Part shown: one piece after another, positions 5,415-5,768 of the stretch
Layout: the number at the start of each line of letters is the position of its first letter
How positions within the stretch are numbered: the stretch's first letter is position 1
Source: Promethearchaeota archaeon
GTDB taxonomy: Archaea; Asgardarchaeota; Lokiarchaeia; Sigynarchaeales; SOKP01
Reading direction: 5' to 3'
DNA length: 5,768 bases
NCBI GenBank assembly: GCA_016839635.1
Contig: JAEOTV010000313.1
Coordinates: 1 to 5,768, forward strand
Notes under the pieces: generated by a model
What the model saw: only the letters and a program-made list of their open reading frames with translations
The model's database searches: none
Told to the model about the DNA's origin: nothing
Position numbers and translations under genes: made by a program

Positions 5415-5450
5415 AAAACTAGGGTTTTATTATCCCTAAAATTTAGTTTT
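5415..5450. repeat. Imperfect inverted repeat in the divergent intergenic region
   Basis: AAAACTA (5415-5421) pairs with TAGTTTT (5444-5450). Inside it TTTTA (5425-5429) can pair with TAAAA (5437-5441), or alternatively TAGGG (5420-5424) with CCCTA (5434-5438). The two inner pairings exclude each other. It lies between divergent genes, where no terminator is expected. An 8-base direct tandem repeat (AAATTATC twice, 5398-5413) stands next to it. The remainder of 5380-5560 shows nothing I can name. Confidence 0.45.
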
Positions 5451-5560
5451 CTTTTGAGATATAAAATAACCGCATTAATCAAACAAAATTTTTACATATA
5501 TAATCAATATTTTATACATCTTTGTAATTCTTTTTATAGACATGCCCTTTCAACATGAAT

Positions 5561-5574
5561 TAAAGTTTATATAC
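5561..5574 (+). promoter_or_regulatory. BRE plus TATA box promoter of the exchanger gene
   Basis: TAAAG followed by TTTATATA (box 5566-5573) is centred about 28 bases upstream of ATG 5598. This is a textbook archaeal promoter spacing for a leaderless or almost leaderless mRNA. Confidence 0.6.
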
Positions 5575-5597
5575 AATACTTTTTTTAATAACAAGGT

Positions 5598-5768
5598 ATG
5601 TTTTTATATTCAATTCTATTTCTAATATTAGGATTTTTTGGGCTGTATTTTGGTGCTAAGTTTGTCGTAATTAGCCTTGAAAAAATTGCAGATCGCTTAA
5701 AAATTAGTCATATAATGGTAGGGCTAACTATCTTATCGATTGGGACTAGCTTACCTGAAATTGCTGTA
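5598..5768 (+). CDS. Na+/Ca2+ exchanger family (CaCA) membrane protein, N-terminal 57 residues, 3' partial
   Basis: The frame runs open to the right edge. Residues 4-27 form the first membrane helix (FLILGFFGLYFGAKFVVISL part). A short polar loop follows, and then the start of the alpha-1 repeat, VGLTILSIGTSLPEIAV at 41-57. The GTSLPE motif places T50, S51 and E54 at the same numbers as the ion-binding residues of the Methanocaldococcus exchanger NCX_Mj, which supports both the family and the ATG at 5598. Members exchange cytosolic Ca2+ for Na+ (or H+) across the cell membrane through two inverted alpha repeats; only the first is visible here. The gene is divergent from the toxin-antitoxin operon and has its own TATA promoter. 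AAGGT just before the ATG is too close to serve as a normal ribosome site, so leaderless translation is likely. The exact cation used cannot be told from this fragment. Confidence 0.88.
   Translation, partial: MFLYSILFLILGFFGLYFGAKFVVISLEKIADRLKISHIMVGLTILSIGTSLPEIAV

Noticed and set aside
5380..5560. CRISPR leader, tRNA or small ORF in the divergent spacer
   Set aside because: There are no regularly spaced repeats, no cloverleaf-like GC stems, and only very short reading frames.

Overview
This AT-rich window most likely comes from an Asgard archaeon, probably Lokiarchaeia-like. The evidence is a Roadblock/LC7 protein with typical Asgard wording fused in line to a Rab/Ras-type small GTPase. 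Supporting signs are archaeal-style TATA promoters with very short leaders, Shine-Dalgarno sites matching the archaeal GGAGGTGATC core, TTG starts, and a small protein of a type I recall from Asgard genomes. The lineage call is inference from gene content; no rRNA is present.

Layout: (1) Positions 3-2714 (+) hold a large UvrD/Rep superfamily 1 helicase of the helicase IV kind. It is open at the left edge, has a PD-(D/E)XK-like insert between the helicase motifs, and ends in three topoisomerase-type zinc ribbons. (2) Positions 2817-4086 (+) hold a composite gene of two Roadblock/LC7 domains followed by a Rab-like GTPase. It is split by a one-base shift at an A-run at 3414-3419 and probably by a second one at 4049-4052. 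Repairing both gives about 423 residues. (3) Positions 4178-4510 (+) hold a small soluble protein of unknown function with a TTG start and a strong Shine-Dalgarno site. (4) Positions 4583-4792 (+) may hold a small CxxC protein. (5) Positions 5343-4906 (-) hold an antitoxin-toxin pair, a DUF433 protein followed by a DUF5615 PIN-like protein. The toxin looks internally deleted. (6) Position 5598 to the right edge (+) is the N-terminus of a CaCA-family Na+/Ca2+ exchanger with a clear TATA promoter.

The helicase, the GTPase system, the toxin-antitoxin pair and the exchanger do not form one pathway; the window is a mosaic of separate units. The most interesting object is the Roadblock-Roadblock-GTPase chain. 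It would place the GTPase and its likely regulatory platform in one polypeptide, comparable in logic to MglA/MglB or Rag/Ragulator. Its two reading-frame shifts and a Cys in place of the switch II glycine raise the question of pseudogene, sequencing error or recoding. No tRNA, rRNA, CRISPR array or insertion sequence was seen.
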